Positions 32,286 to 44,547 of a DNA stretch of 64,000 bases are shown piece after piece; the stretch's first letter is position 1; each line of letters opens with the position of its first letter. The translations under genes were made by a program, and so were the position numbers. The DNA comes from Lunularia cruciata (taxonomy: Eukaryota; Streptophyta; Marchantiopsida; Lunulariales; Lunulariaceae). The notes under the pieces are model-generated. The model was not told the DNA's origin. It was given only the letters and a program-made list of their open reading frames with translations, and did no database searches. Location: positions 61,752,001 to 61,816,000 of the forward strand of contig OX419757.1 of NCBI GenBank assembly GCA_948567375.1. The letters are read 5' to 3'.

Positions 32286-32729
32286 GGGATAAGCCCCCAA
32301 TCAGGATAAACGGGATAAGGTTTTTACTTACCGAAGTCATCTCCGATCTCTTTTGCTTGGGTTGGAATTACTTGGTTAATATTTGTTATTTATTCACTTA
32401 CTAGAATGATTAAAGGTTGACAAGGAAGAAAAACCAGGAATCATAGCTTCATTAGGCTTCCATGCACAGGTTCCCTACGCTGTGGTCACCAGAATTATTA
32501 GTTAAAAAATTCAGAAATAACATCCTTTAGTTCCTGTTTCCCGCGTGTTCCATTATTATTAAGATAACAGCGTTTTTGGCTCCAAATGCTCATTTGAAGC
32601 TTCTGCCACTTCAAGCCATAAGCGGGTATGAGCTGCCTCGTTAGTAGCCTTCGTTTTATCTAACTCGACTTTGAGGTAGACCGCGCTCCCCACGGCCGTG
32701 GCTGCCACCCTCACCACGGTCAGGTTCTA
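32286..32729. other. Unassigned stretch next to plastid-derived DNA
   Basis: No complete gene is seen. On the minus strand about 32729-32562 is open with LDKTKATNEAAHTRLWLEVA and a stop after EPKTLLS. I cannot assign it. Its position against chloroplast-derived fragments suggests it may also be organellar, but nothing in it proves that. Confidence 0.3.
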
Positions 32730-32767
32730 ACGAAAAAGGGCTTACAGTGGATACCTAGGCACCCAGA
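32730..32767 (+). pseudogene. Chloroplast 23S rRNA 5'-end fragment
   Basis: AAGGGCTTACAGTGGATACC then TAGGCACCCAG closely matches the first bases of plastid 23S rRNA as I know it (GGCTTACGGTGGATACCTAG). Only about 38 bp remain before the sequence switches to a tRNA fragment on the other strand. It is a nuclear plastid-DNA scrap, not a functional rRNA gene. Confidence 0.7.
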
Positions 32768-32801
32768 CAAGCGATACTCTAACCACTGAGTTAAGTAGCC
32801 T
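32768..32801 (-). pseudogene. Chloroplast trnM-CAU 5'-half fragment
   Basis: The minus strand reads CTACTTAACTCAGTGGTTAG followed by AGTATCGCTT, the acceptor and D-arm half of plastid elongator tRNA-Met. The anticodon arm and 3' half are absent, so it cannot make a tRNA. In plastids trnM lies near the atpB/E-rbcL region, which fits the rbcL scrap next to it but not the 23S piece. Confidence 0.65.
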
Positions 32802-32867
32802 TTTGCTATTTTAATAAAAGAATTATAACTATTTGATAAGTTTTCATGCAAGACAAAAGAAGTAAAT

Positions 32868-32956
32868 GCTGCCAACATAGCCGTATCCTTGGTCTCATAG
32901 TCCGGAGTGTAATAAGTTAATCGATCATCTTTAACACCAGCTTTGGATCCAACAAC
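32868..32956 (-). pseudogene. rbcL: Chloroplast rbcL 5' fragment
   Basis: The minus-strand frame reads [20 protein letters not shown] followed by TAMLAAF. The N-terminal Rubisco large subunit has [25 protein letters not shown] in the same place, so about 28 residues of rbcL are present with three or four replacements. Before (VVGS) and after (TSFVLHEN) the match stops. It is a nuclear copy of plastid DNA, too short to be functional. Confidence 0.85.
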
Positions 32957-34635
32957 TGAAAAAAAAATGCAAAACACTTAAAAAATAACAATATCTAAAC
33001 CAGGGTTTCGAATTCATTCATAAAACAATCGTTTAAGAGGAAAAGGGAAGGACTTGGTAAGCTCTTGGGACATTCTTGAACTATCTTGACAAGAGCTCAC
33101 AAACAAGGCAAAGATCTACCCAATTCTCTTGGATTACATGTACCACTTCAGACGTAGGATACAATTTAAAAGTCCAGACTTCAAATTTCCTTGAAGTTTT
33201 GAGATTAAGCACTTGTTAGTATAAGTAAGATGTACGACTTACAAGATTATTAATTGAGTTTAAAGTAGCACTAATATAATAAAATGTTTATATATTAGTG
33301 GTTGGTTCTTGTTCCAACTGGGTGCAAAGATGGTGCTTGGGTCCAATAGAATGAGCAACAGACACTTTTAATTTTACAATTTACATCATGAAAATTAATT
33401 GAATTTGAGACAATTTGCCACTTTTTATATATTGCCAGTTTTGAAGATTTTTGGCACCAAATTTAAGCTAAAAGTGATAAAATTGGCATTTGCCATATCT
33501 TAGGAGTGGTTTATAGTAAACAAGATCACATTGGCAAAGGGCTTTTTATGACGAAACCAAAACATATATACAGTTAAAAAAAATATTTGGAATACATGTT
33601 TTCAGCAATGTGTTATGTATTAGTAGTATAATTAGTAGTTCAAAATTCACTCATAGTTATTTAATTGAATGTAAAAGATAAAATTTATGTAGAAAGAAAT
33701 TCAAATTAATAATAATAATAAAATATCTATTTATAGAATCCTACCTTTTATCTAGAATTGAAAATTTGTCTAAACTACAATTTTTTTGTACCGCAGTAAT
33801 TGATCTACCTTGAAACAAAATGGCATATAAGAGGAAAGATAATATTTACATCATGTATGATATGGATTTTGAATAATATTTTTACTTTTTATTTTTATAT
33901 CACTCTAATGTGCTATTATATGTTAGACTTGGTTGTCAATTACCATACTTGAACTTCATATTATACAATTTAATAATATAAGATGGATTCATTGTAAAAT
34001 ATACTACATGAGATGTTTTGTAATACAAGACAAGAAGCAAATTTTGGTGAAGTATGGATGGGTTGTTATGATAAGTCCTTCCATGGTAGCAAACAAGCAA
34101 GACCCTGCACCATTTGCCTTATATTGACAATTTGGAATAGCAATGTTAAACAATGTAGTCTTATTGCAATGCAAAGGCATGGACAACTTCCTTAGAAGCT
34201 TCAAGCATGGGATATGAGATTTCAAGTAGTGATTGAAGGAATATCTTGAATAGGAGGTCTATGTCTAGATTGAAAAATACACATAGGGTGCAGAGTAAGG
34301 CTCTTTATTGACAAAGGGTGATGGGCACCGGAGAGGTGTTGTGCTGGTGGAGAGGTGTGATTGAAGCAAGACCAAGCAAGGCAAAGAGGGGGACCATTGT
34401 GCATGCAGTTGTGCAGCATAAGGATGAATGATTTGACTTGGAGAGCAAGGGATAAAGAGTTGGTGGAAAACTTTTTGGATCCCAATTGGCATCAAGTTAA
34501 TTATGCATGTGTATTTGTTTCTTGCTCAAAGACTAAGTCAAACTTAGGAGTGTCTCCCAACCAAAAAGAAGAGTTTGTGAATTGGATCCCAAAATAATTT
34601 ATAGTTCCTTAATAAAAGTTCATTTATTTCTCATG
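32957..34635. other. AT-rich stretch without recognisable gene
   Basis: 33000-33900 is A+T-rich with microsatellite-like AATAATAATAATA near 33705. 34013-34597 has several short ORFs on both strands (for example a plus-strand frame with WRARDKELVENFLDPNWHQV), but none has a domain I know. No splice structure is convincing. Confidence 0.55.
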
Positions 34636-35261
34636 AGTTACACATGATCTAAGAGAATCATATGTTATGCATACTATATCATGCTTTACTAATCTATCTA
34701 TTTGACCATATATCTATATTTAGCAAGTATCATCAATAGTTTTGGAAACACTATAATCTCTACCATTATTGATTATGCATGTACTCTTGCATTGCTAGTT
34801 GCTTTCATTTTCCAATAGCTTGCAATTAGATGTGTCATTTTCCCAACTTTCTCTTGGAACAACATGTACAACTATAATATGCAAAAATTCTTTGAAAATG
34901 TAGAATCCCAATGAGTAATAGTTTGGAGAAAAACAGAAAATTTTATTTGATTTACACACATTTCTTTTCTTATCTATGTGTGATATATCAATGAAGATTA
35001 CATCTAGTTTGCCTAGCTAATAGACAATTTGTCCTTCTTGATCATTTCTCCCCATTGTTGTACAACCACCATACTACTACAGGGAAGTTCATGCAGTTTG
35101 CATCAAATGAGTGAACACATTAGGGAGATCCCTTGGGGAAGAGTGAGTAGTTATTTGCCATAGCTTGCTACATTGCTTTGTGGGAGGTTGCAATCACTTT
35201 TCCTTTATATATATCTTTCTATCACTCTTAGATGATACCCATATCTTGTGTCCTTTTTCCT

Positions 35262-36635
35262 TTCATTTGCAACTATCTCTCTCTCATTGAATTCTCTAGT
35301 GAGCAATGTCTTGAGTCTTGAAGTTACCTTGGAGTTCTAGCCTTGGAGTAGTGTGATGGAGTTTAGTTCTTTGCCTTCTTAGTCCATGGTGCATTACTCT
35401 AATAGCCATCAGAGGTTCATCATGAATGAGAGACAATCCGGCTCACAGGCCATAGTGGGTATACAAACACCACATCAAACAAGGTAAATTGGCTATCCAT
35501 GAATGAGACTATGTCTACCCTCATCCTCCTAGGAATTAGTCTCAATAAGTCCAACCATTGCTCATCCTGAACTTTGGAATGAGTGGATTGTAAGATCTAA
35601 GTTATTGTATCCCGGATGGCATTATGACTCTAATAGGCTCTCCACCTATGGCACAATATAAAATGTAGATGCCATGTGTGTTTTATGTAGAACCATATGT
35701 ACACTAGTTTAAAAAGCCTAAAATTGATGGATGTAGTAATCCTAATTTTAGGCATAGTGCAATGGAGCTAAAGTAATTCTTTCAAAGTGAACCAAAAATC
35801 CTCAATCAATGCAGAGTTGTGAAGCCAAGCTCTATAAGGAGAAACTGCATTATCAAGGATGCTAGTAAGGATATGAGTGTGCATATGCTCATAAAGATCC
35901 ACCAAAATCTTCCTAGAATCTAGGGACACAAAGTCAACAAAATTGGGGAGTGTTGTATGTGCAAGACCTAATAATTGATCAGAAGCCAACCAAAGACATG
36001 CCTAGAATGTATGGGTGCTAGAATCTACTATCATCATAGGTGGCAATACAAAATGATGACCCTGTGTAAGAACCTATTTGGCAATCGGGAGCCCATTGGT
36101 GCACATGCACTTAGATATATAGCCAGTGCAATAGAATCTTGCAATATGAGGCCATAGCCTAAGATGGCTGTGGAAAGGACTATTTGTAGTCAACACCACT
36201 CATCTAATAATTATGGGAGCATACATGGTCCTAATAGGGTAGAGAGAGTATGGCATATAGTGCTATCAAAGGTGCATATATAAGGAAGGGGTACCTCTAT
36301 GGGAAAAAAACATCCATGCCAAATAGGAAGCTCTAGGGACATAACATCTAGTGAGGATAGAGTATGCATCCTAGGTGTTTCCCAAACAATAGAGTAGATG
36401 AGCTTGAGCAATAGCCTGAACTAAAGTGTTTCAGGTAAATGAATTGCAAAAATCATTAGCTCCTAAGAGAGAGCTCAAAACCCTCAAAGCCACTACTAAG
36501 AACTAGAATATAGGTTGGAAGTCTGAGTTAGTGAGGGTTGTATGTGGACTCTAGACCTGCACTTATGAGTCTAGACACGTAACCCAAACTTTGTAAGCTA
36601 AGTGTGAAAGATGACACAACTTGAACTATATCCTT
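35262..36635 (-). repeat. Inverted block within segment copy 2
   Basis: Here the sequence is the reverse complement of the corresponding part of copy 1 (about 640-1577). For example AGCTCTAGGGACATAACATC at 36330 is the reverse of GATGTTATGTCCCTAGAGCC at 919. The left breakpoint falls inside the LTR-like repeat, which is therefore split: 35262-35448 is in forward orientation and 36635-37145 in reverse. Outside the block, orientation matches copy 1. The block is also longer than its partner, so extra sequence was gained or lost. Confidence 0.75.
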
Positions 36636-38362
36636 GATGAGTACCTTGTCACCTCTAGTTTGTATACTTGTGGAATAGTTACACACCAAAGTTACTAGTT
36701 ACCATATGAACTCAAGTTACTAGGCAAAAAAGTTATGTAAAGTCAAAAGTCTAAGGGAATATCCAAACTCATAAGAATAATCTCCTAATCATGTGGTCTT
36801 ATCTTGATCGGACAACTAAGTCAAGGATTCCTTCACATAGACTATCCTTGGACTATAGAAAAATCTTGACCAAAAAGGCTTGTGGACCCAGGAGTTATCA
36901 ACTCTTTCCTCAAAGCTTAACACCTAAGAATAATATAAAGTAAATACACTAGAATCCAAAATAGTGGTTCTCACTCTTTCACCATCTTCTGAAGGAGAGT
37001 CATCTCTATCTTGGCTATCATTAACTTTAGCTAATCATGGCTAATGTAGAAGCTTGCTTTCACTTTACATAAATAGTATCTCTAAACTACTTGCAATGGC
37101 AAACTAAATATCACAATAGAACATACTTGCACTAATGGGTGTTATAAGCCAAAGTCCTTGGCTAGAGTAGGCATGAAAGCAAGAGCTATAGCAATCATCA
37201 CCACTAGGAAGACAAAGGACCATTATATATCATGGCTTGCTTCCAAATACCTTTATCCCTTTGGCAGTGGAGATTTTCGGCCATCTCCACCATCTCTTTG
37301 ATAGTCTCCTTTGTAATACAAGGTTCCCTATAGAGGAGAGGAGCACTAGCTATCTTGACAACCTGTTCACTTCTTCCTTTTCCTATGGCTATCCCTTGTC
37401 CTACAATGAACATAAGCATTGGGTCTTCCCCAACAAACAATGGCAATAAGGGAGCCCGTCTAGGCCTCTCTCTCTCTCCCCATTTACAAAACATACCCTT
37501 GGTGGATTTATATCACACATCTCATGTGCAGGTTATGTTGTAGGTTACATAATTTTTTTGAGTCCATGTTGGGATTGTGCTATTGTTTCTCCTTGGCTTT
37601 TAGCCTTTATTGTGTGGACATTATGCTCTTGTTCTTCATAAGCAATTCTTGGTGCTCTTGTACTCCCTTTTATTGTTATATTTTGGGTATATTTTGTGGC
37701 CTTTTGGCCACACTTTGAATTCAAAGAGTGCTAAGTGCCATCCCTTATCCAAACTCAAGTCTCCCTCCCAATCATTTCATCAGCTAATGATCTGCTTGTG
37801 AGAGAGTTGATCAAAACCATAAAGTCAACAATGGGATACTATTGGAAGGGCGATTAGTAATGGATGATTTCATTGGGAGTTTCAATTGAGAATGATCTGC
37901 TTGTGAGGGATTTGATCAAACGTCTAGTCAACAATGGGATACTATTGGAAGTGCAATTAGCAATGGTTGGTTGCATTGGCAGGTTTCAGTCAGAAATTAA
38001 CATGTATTTGTACATTTCTTGTACAAAATTTATGGGCTATCCATACAACTTTCTGGGTTGCAATTGGAGGGATACTTGAATTTTTTTAAAGTAGAATCTC
38101 ATAGCCATAAAATCTTTATAAGTTGAACTATGATCCATAAGATTTTATTGGATTGATTGGTTTATGGGTGGTTGTAAATCTTGATTAGGGGTATTAATAA
38201 GATTTAAATTAAAAGATTACACTCATCATCCTTATAACTTCTTCCATCTCTTGGGGTATAGGAATTATAGGAATTGTGAATCCTAGGGTATTCAAGGTCA
38301 TTGCAATGTCCACTTTTTGGCCCATTTTGCAAAATCATTAAAGGTCACATCACATTAATCTG

Positions 38363-38655
38363 GCGGTTTATGATATCCCAACTCAAAACAAGACTTTGGT
38401 GAATGCATGGTGGATTGGTAAAATCTCCACCTATTGGGACAAGCTAGAGAAGTTTTATCCCATATGGTTCATGGACTGCAAGATTGTTGCCACAAGGAAT
38501 GACTTTCATTTTCTACCTTTAGTCTTTGGGCGGAGGAGCTACTCAAGTATCATTGCTGCTATGTCTCTCTTGCATTTTGTTCTAGGCTATCTAGTTCAAT
38601 CCTTTGATATGTCTTGATGTGTCTCCAAGTGTTGACAAGATTAACACACCGTAAA
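38363..38655 (+). pseudogene. CYP73-like P450 remnant, second copy
   Basis: The frame reads YDIPTQNKTLVNAWWIGK, YWDKLEKFYP, RNDFHFLPLVFGRRSYSSII, AAMSLLHFVLGYLVQSFDMS and a stop. A shifted frame then gives the PSVDKI part of the C-terminus. It is better preserved than the copy at 3175-3476 and lacks that copy's internal frameshift. The heme-thiolate cysteine in the FGxGRRxC loop is Tyr here as well (RRSY), so both copies descend from an already inactive sequence. Last-exon fragment only. Confidence 0.82.
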
Positions 38656-39377
38656 CCCATATAGAATTTAGTCTGTTCAGTAAGACCCATTACAATATAC
38701 TTGTGAGAGAGAGGATTCATTAGCTAACTTTTCACTCATCTTATCTTGATGTAGATCACATATTTTTAGACCAAAAGATGACATTTAAGAATAAGGGAGT
38801 TGAAATCCAAATTATTTTGAGCTTATTTTGCTTATATGCAGTGAAGGTTTTCTATATTCTTTGTAAGAGATCTTAAGTTCTGTAGATTTAAACTCTGATG
38901 GGTCAAGAGGTCTTCATGACATGGTCTCATAATGTTTCTGACAGTGCATGGTTCTGATTTGCAACTCAATTCTAGATGTTTCTCTGATAAATATCAGGCA
39001 GAGAGGCATCAGTGGTAGGTACTCTCACATTGCCCCTCACAACATGCAAGATTCAAATTGGTTAAACTTGCATCTCTAGGCCGTGTTAAGAGTTGAATTA
39101 AGCAAAACTAGTATGATAGTCACCAAAAATTTGATGATGGGGTCAAATTATGACACCTGCACCACCATTGATTCAAGCATGCCATTCATGGCCAAATTCC
39201 ACTAGATTCTTTACATCACCAACATTTGTACTCAAAGATGTGAGGAGGAAAAGAAACTGTTTATATTATCATCTTACAGGAGAGATCAAAATGATTGAAT
39301 TGTAGTAACTTCTAAGTCTTCTTAACAGTCTAGAAAGGCAAAATGAAGCCACACCATAAAGGTTGTTAATGAAAGAG

Positions 39378-42300
39378 AAAAAGGCAACCATGTAGAAACA
39401 CAAAGGGTGGGAAGACCCCATCAAGCCATACAAGGGTGAGACAAAATAGGTAAAAAGGGGCTAAGCTCCAATAGAGTTGATATAAGAAATCTGCCCTACC
39501 ACACCTAAGATATCTGAGCTATGCAAGTCATATGGTCTACAAACAATTGGAGCATCTAGAGAAGCATCACATAGTGTGATTGCTTTCCTATGGATTGCAC
39601 TAGCCACTACCATCTATAGAGCAATGGATACACACTATCTAAAATATGCTACAAAGTAGGAGAGTGAGAGTGGTACCTCTTGCCACCTAATATGACAAGC
39701 TCTTGTGCACTCCTTGACAAATGTGTTGAATGCCATGTCTATCACTCCATATAACTCCAAGGCTAGGGGAACAAAGAGGTGAACTCGCTGCATATCCATA
39801 TACTTGGAGACCTTGCATGCTGCTGTTGCACTCACTACCCATTAGGGGGTGTGTAATCACTCCCTCCAAAAATATATCACGTGTAGGGTCCATAACCACA
39901 ACATCCACTACTATGGTCTTGGACCAAGTATAAGCCTGCCTTGACATGTGTTGTCTACAAAGCATACGAATGCTCCCTCCAAGCAAAGTATCTACTCTCT
40001 TGTGCAATAGCAAACACTATGTCCCTAATAGTATCATGGGTACCTATCCTTTGTCCTCCAAAAGGACACCATGTCATATGGACCACTACTGAACCTACTG
40101 TAGAATTATGCACACAAGTGAGTAATGAAGATATAGAAGGGTGGACCAAACCTAGGCAAAACCTCATCACTGTAGCGAAAGTAGCTAGTGCAAGTTGGAA
40201 TGCCCAAATGCATGGTCAAGCTAGGATCCAAGAGCCTGCACCCTTACCAGATCAAGAGCAAAGACGTGCTCTAGTAGCTTGAGGAATGGACAAGTCAACT
40301 AAAAGAGAATGTAACATATGTTGTCACTATTGCTCCATCAAGGAAGACTATAAACCTCTATATAATATGATGATAGTGAAGTAAAAGATGGAAGGTCCTT
40401 ACGTGCCCGTGGTGAAAGACTATCTCTCATCTACCATAATAGCATCTAAAGAAAAAAGGATTTCTCTTCCACCTCTATCACACATGTCTCCAAAATTGGC
40501 CTATCAACAACCACAAAATGAGAGGAAAGTAGTGGTACCAAGAAACCCAACTACCAAAAAATGCTATAGGTGCCATCCCTTCCATATATAGCAATCCAAC
40601 CCATCCACATGAGATTGATAGGGATGTTTGTCTATGTGCCAAATCCCCTACCACACACTCAAATGTCCCTAGTCCTATAATATCACCAAAGACTCCCATA
40701 ATCCTCCTATAAAAGGCTATCAAATGTGATAGGAAGGTCAAGGAGGGGAGAATTATGCAGAGGAGGTAAGTCGGTCAATGAGAAATACTAAAGGAGAGTA
40801 TACCAAATGCCACATGTAGATCTCTTAGTAATGGAAGGTCATCCACATGGAGAACATCCTCTGCAAGAGTAGCATCTAAGAAGTGTGTGACAAAATCCCC
40901 GGATCCTAGTGGCACTCCAAGAACACATAGTCCATCTATGGATGTGATACATCCCTCTGGAAGCTCAAGGTAGGAAAGGACACCTAAAGGGGACCATGCT
41001 CTGCACTTTGACACCTTATTCTCAAGCTTGCTAGATGTAGCTCGGTAGTCAAGTGGTCAAAGGCTTGCCTAATCTAATCTACAAGGCCCATGATGTATGT
41101 ATCATCTACCAAGGAGAGTAATACACAACTTGGCATGGCCAAAGTAATAGATAAGAGAGCTATAAAGTGAGTTGTGGCAAATAAGGGTCCCCCCTTAAGG
41201 ATTTTCTCCATGTGTACAGACAATTGACTCCAAGATAGTGACTCCCTCCTATGAACAACCATGATGGTAGTAACGGAAAGCATGAGAACCATAAAAAGAC
41301 CACACAAAAAGAATAAGACTTGCCAAGGATCCACCAACCCCCTTAAGCTCACTAAAGATGGATGCTCATGAGATGTTATTAAAAGCGTTCTCAACATCCT
41401 TTTGTAAGACAACCCACTCCAATGGATATCTAGGAGTGCCGTAATTCATAAAGATATACCCTCATATCTTCTAGGTGTAGCTACTTCAAATTGATGTGGA
41501 TTGAGGTGTTGTCAAAAGTGAAAATTATGTTGATGGACAATGGTGCAATTGACCAAGCACAAAAGGTTCTCTCCAATAGCAATTGGGCTAATGCCCCCAA
41601 TTTCCTTCTCCATCACAAGGAAGTCTACTAGGACCTAACATCCAACTAACACACATAAGAACATCTTCTCTCACTACTACTACAACCAATTAAAACAATT
41701 TGGTAAAACCAATAGAAGGATCATATGCTTGAAATCAATCTCTAAGATGCTCATATACCATCCTTAACAAGCCTCCCAAGGAAAGGCAAGGGGTTGCGCA
41801 CAATGCTTGTGCAAAAAGAAATCTATCAAGACATAAAAGCTACTCAGGCTGATAATCTAAAACCTTTAGTGATAATCCCTTTAGTGATAATCCCTCTTGC
41901 CATAGGACGTAGTGAGTGTAGGGACAAGACACTCTCATCAATAGGACTAGCCATAGACAAAGAATGTAGTGCTCACGCTACTCTAGTAAACTCTCCAATG
42001 TGACCTAATGTCCTACACTATTATAATCTAGTGTGGTATCTTGTGGCAAAACTTGTCTCCTAAACATACCGCCCTAATAGACTCCTCTTATAAGGCCCCC
42101 CAATCCCCTGCACAGAATTGACAAAATCTAATAGCCACCTCTCTATGCCCCGCATGTCCCCCTCTAGCATAACAAAGACACCATCAAGGGAGTAAGAGAA
42201 ATAGGAACCATACTAACTCATCCAATGGATCACCTTCATATGATTGAGTGGTATGCAAAAAGCCTATCTAGCCTCGTCATGGAATGTACGGGGTAGCCTA

Positions 42301-43070
42301 TGAAATAGATATGAACATAGAAAACTAGTCTCAAATAACCCCAAAATGTAACAAGCATGAGAAGTTAACCACTCCCACGATCAATTTGTATCCTTGGAAC
42401 GGTCAAGGAAAGGGATAGAGGAAGCTTGTGTAATCTTGAGTGTCATTGTTGTCTATGTGGTTGCTCATTTCACATGAATATCCCAAGTGGTCCAATCATA
42501 ATCCTTGTGTATCCTTCCCAAATTAGTATTTATCCCTTGCAAGGTAAAGCATTGGTGACACACCAAGCATAGTGTATCCCGAACCACTCTAGGCGGCCAT
42601 ACATGGGAAGGTGTAACCATGGCTAGCACAAGAATAACAATAGTAACAAATGATGTTCGTTTTCACATGTCCCCATGCCAGCAAAACCACAATCTTTCAC
42701 ATGCCAAACACACATGAGAAAGCTATTGAAACCCTAAAAACTATAAACTCTCATAACTTTCAGTTTTCATTTCAAAAAATTTTAAAATAAATTCCCATGG
42801 CACTCAATCATGAAAACCAATAAATAAAAAATGAAAATTCCCGACCCATCACTCTCAATGTGTGAATGATCACTCAAAACCCTAAGAAACCTAAAACTCC
42901 CCATAACTTTCTACTCAATTCTCCATAGTCTTCAATCTAGGTACCATAGAACCAAAATTGAAAAGCAAATAGAATCTACCCTTCACTCAAGTGCGGTATG
43001 CTAGAGAATTGTATGAGAAAGTATTTCTTTCTCTCCTCTCTCATCTCCACACTCTCCTGAGCCCCTAGCA
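39378..43070 (-). mobile_element. LINE-like retrotransposon remnant
   Basis: Relative to copy 1, about 3.7 kb is inserted between TTGTTAATGAAAGA and AGCACA-ACAGA-CAATAAATAT. Its minus strand has an eroded non-LTR reverse transcriptase (41412-39635). 41413-43070 should hold the upstream part but shows only short broken frames. 42700-43050 has repeated AAACCCTA-type text. I see no obvious poly-A tail at the left (3') end. Confidence 0.6.
39635..41412 (-). pseudogene. LINE-like reverse transcriptase (broken)
   Basis: The minus-strand pieces are: 41412-41074 with LVDPWQVLFFLCGLF, KGGPLFATTHFIAL and the catalytic-type SLVDDTYIMG; after a stop and frameshift, 41014-40775 with SKCRAWSPLGVLSY and SIDGLCVLGVPLGSGDFVTH; 40741-40478 with FLSHLIAFYRRIMGVFGDII and MAPIAFFGSW; and 40013-39635 with LALELYGVIDMAFNTFVKEC. 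The order (GxPLFA, VDDT, SKC-WSPxG, LGVPLG) is that of non-LTR RTs found in plants and algae. There is an A instead of Y before the VDD position family-wide, so I call it LINE-like only. Confidence 0.65.
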
Positions 43071-43073
43071 CAA

Positions 43074-44130
43074 ACAGAACAATAAATATTATAATCATAA
43101 ATTCTTTAAATCTCATATCTATTTCATGATCGTTGACCAATTTTACTTATAACATACATTCCCACATTAGGACACTAAACAAATACTAACGCTCGAATAT
43201 GATATCTGAAATACTGAATTTATCTGTAGTTGCACCAAGTCAGTGTAGTTCATTGCAAATTGTAAATATGTGGGGTTTATGCCCTAATCCAGTGCAGTCT
43301 ATTATCAAGTGAAAACCAAAATGAAAGAGAATACACGCCGACTAAAGCATGCACTACTCTTGTCTCCTGCCTTGCGAAATCCATGGCATTCTAATTTGGT
43401 AGTCTGAATGACGGAAATTTAGTTGTTGACGGAGGGAACTTGGAAACTCAAACTGCATCCTCGGAGGAAAGGAAGAAGCTTTATGTATTACCCTTGTTTC
43501 TTGCCTTGCAAAATTCATAACGTACCAATTTGGTTGTGCGATGGATGAAAATTTAATTTGCAACGGGCAACTTGGAAACTCAAATGTGTGTTGTGTACAG
43601 AACATTTGGAATCTCAAATTGCATCGGGGATGGGAAGAAGCGGAATTCCATCTAAATTCAAAAATTTGAAAGTGATTGTTTTTATGCAACGCCTGTTCTT
43701 ATGTTTGGCGTCTAGTGGTACCCCGTACCTTTACCTGACACTTGCAACACGTAACATTTACATACCTTGACATTGAAAATATAATTTCTAATCATTCTCG
43801 TAACTCTATGTGGATTTAATCGTCATCAATAAATAAAAATTTTAAAATGAAAAGTGTAGTAAACAAGAACGTTGCAAAAAAAAATAATTTATGGAGAATT
43901 TATAGAATTAAAATTTTCTTCTATAGATACCCGTCAAAGATTTTGCAGATAAAGAGGTCTACCTGTAAAGAACGTTAATCGAGAATCATCTTTAACCCAT
44001 AAAATCCATAAATATATTTTATTTGATCCTTTGAGATTTATACCATTACAAAGGATAAAATGATTTCTGGTTATTTCAACAATTTCAAGTAACTATAACA
44101 AATAAATTGAATCATTGTCAAATCATTTAT
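43074..44130. repeat. Paralogous empty site of the gypsy insertion
   Basis: 43074-43340 matches 3791-4077 and 43341-44130 matches 14642-15450, with nothing between them. Copy 2 reads ATACACGCCGACTAAAGCAT across the junction, where copy 1 has GCCGCCC, then the element, then GCCCTAACGCG. There is no gene here; the minus-strand ORF at 43354-43689 is not conserved in frame. Confidence 0.9.
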
Positions 44131-44154
44131 ATTTCTGTATCTAGATGCTCGGAC

Positions 44155-44547
44155 ACTGGAGTTCCAGTGATAATAGTTAGAGATTTTTTAGCAATATCTC
44201 CAAGACTATTTTCTGACGGTCAAATTTTGTGTTCGGGGTACTGATTTCACGGTGGAGCACATCGTCACTTTGCACCGTCAGCGGGACCGTTAGGGTTTCA
44301 GAGCTAGCTCGAGTCCAGGGGATATAGTTTTGAAGTGAGCTCATGAGAGCTCACTTCTTTGATGTTGAGCCTTCTAGTTCCTGGCTATGGTGGATAGAGG
44401 CCGGCGAGCGTCACCTGGTTTCTCTATGCTTGAGTGGGTGTGGTTTGACTGTAATCAGTGCCCAGTTGTCTGCAGTTTATAGAGTGATAGATCAAGTACT
44501 GATCTGAGTTGAGTTGAGTTGAGAGTGGTAAGCAATCTGATTACATC
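44155..44547 (+). repeat. Truncated 5' LTR of gypsy fragment
   Basis: It matches the reverse complement of 14191-14641 from ATCTAG-TGCTCGGACACT to the end CAATCTGATTACA. The first 50 or so bases of the LTR are missing. Like the full element, the LTR end is followed directly by TCA-AGAAGTGAAGTCA, confirming the inner LTR border. Confidence 0.8.

Larger units (their letters stand above)
34636..39365 (+). repeat. Segmental duplication, copy 2 (left part)
   Basis: It is colinear with 1-3790 apart from an inverted block (35262-36635) and about 400 bp (38936-39342) that copy 1 lacks. Landmarks are ATATGTTATGCATACTATAT at the start, GGCCATCTCCACCATCTCTT near 37272 (2200 in copy 1) and AGAGGTCTTCATGACATGGT near 38906 (3727 in copy 1). 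It carries the second P450 remnant. The extra 400 bp contains no gene I can identify; it is either an insertion here or a deletion in copy 1. Confidence 0.85.

Noticed and set aside
32768-32801. Functional tRNA gene
   Set aside because: Only the 5' half of trnM is present; no anticodon arm, T arm or 3' acceptor follows.
37204-37494. Minus-strand ORF shared with 2080-2295 (KIASA-LLYREPC-TKETIKE)
   Set aside because: Conserved between the two segment copies, but so is the surrounding non-coding DNA, and no domain was recognised. Mentioned under the segment only.
39941-40282. 113-residue plus-strand ORF
   Set aside because: It lies antisense to the LINE-like RT C-terminal region, whose blocks are recognisable on the minus strand.
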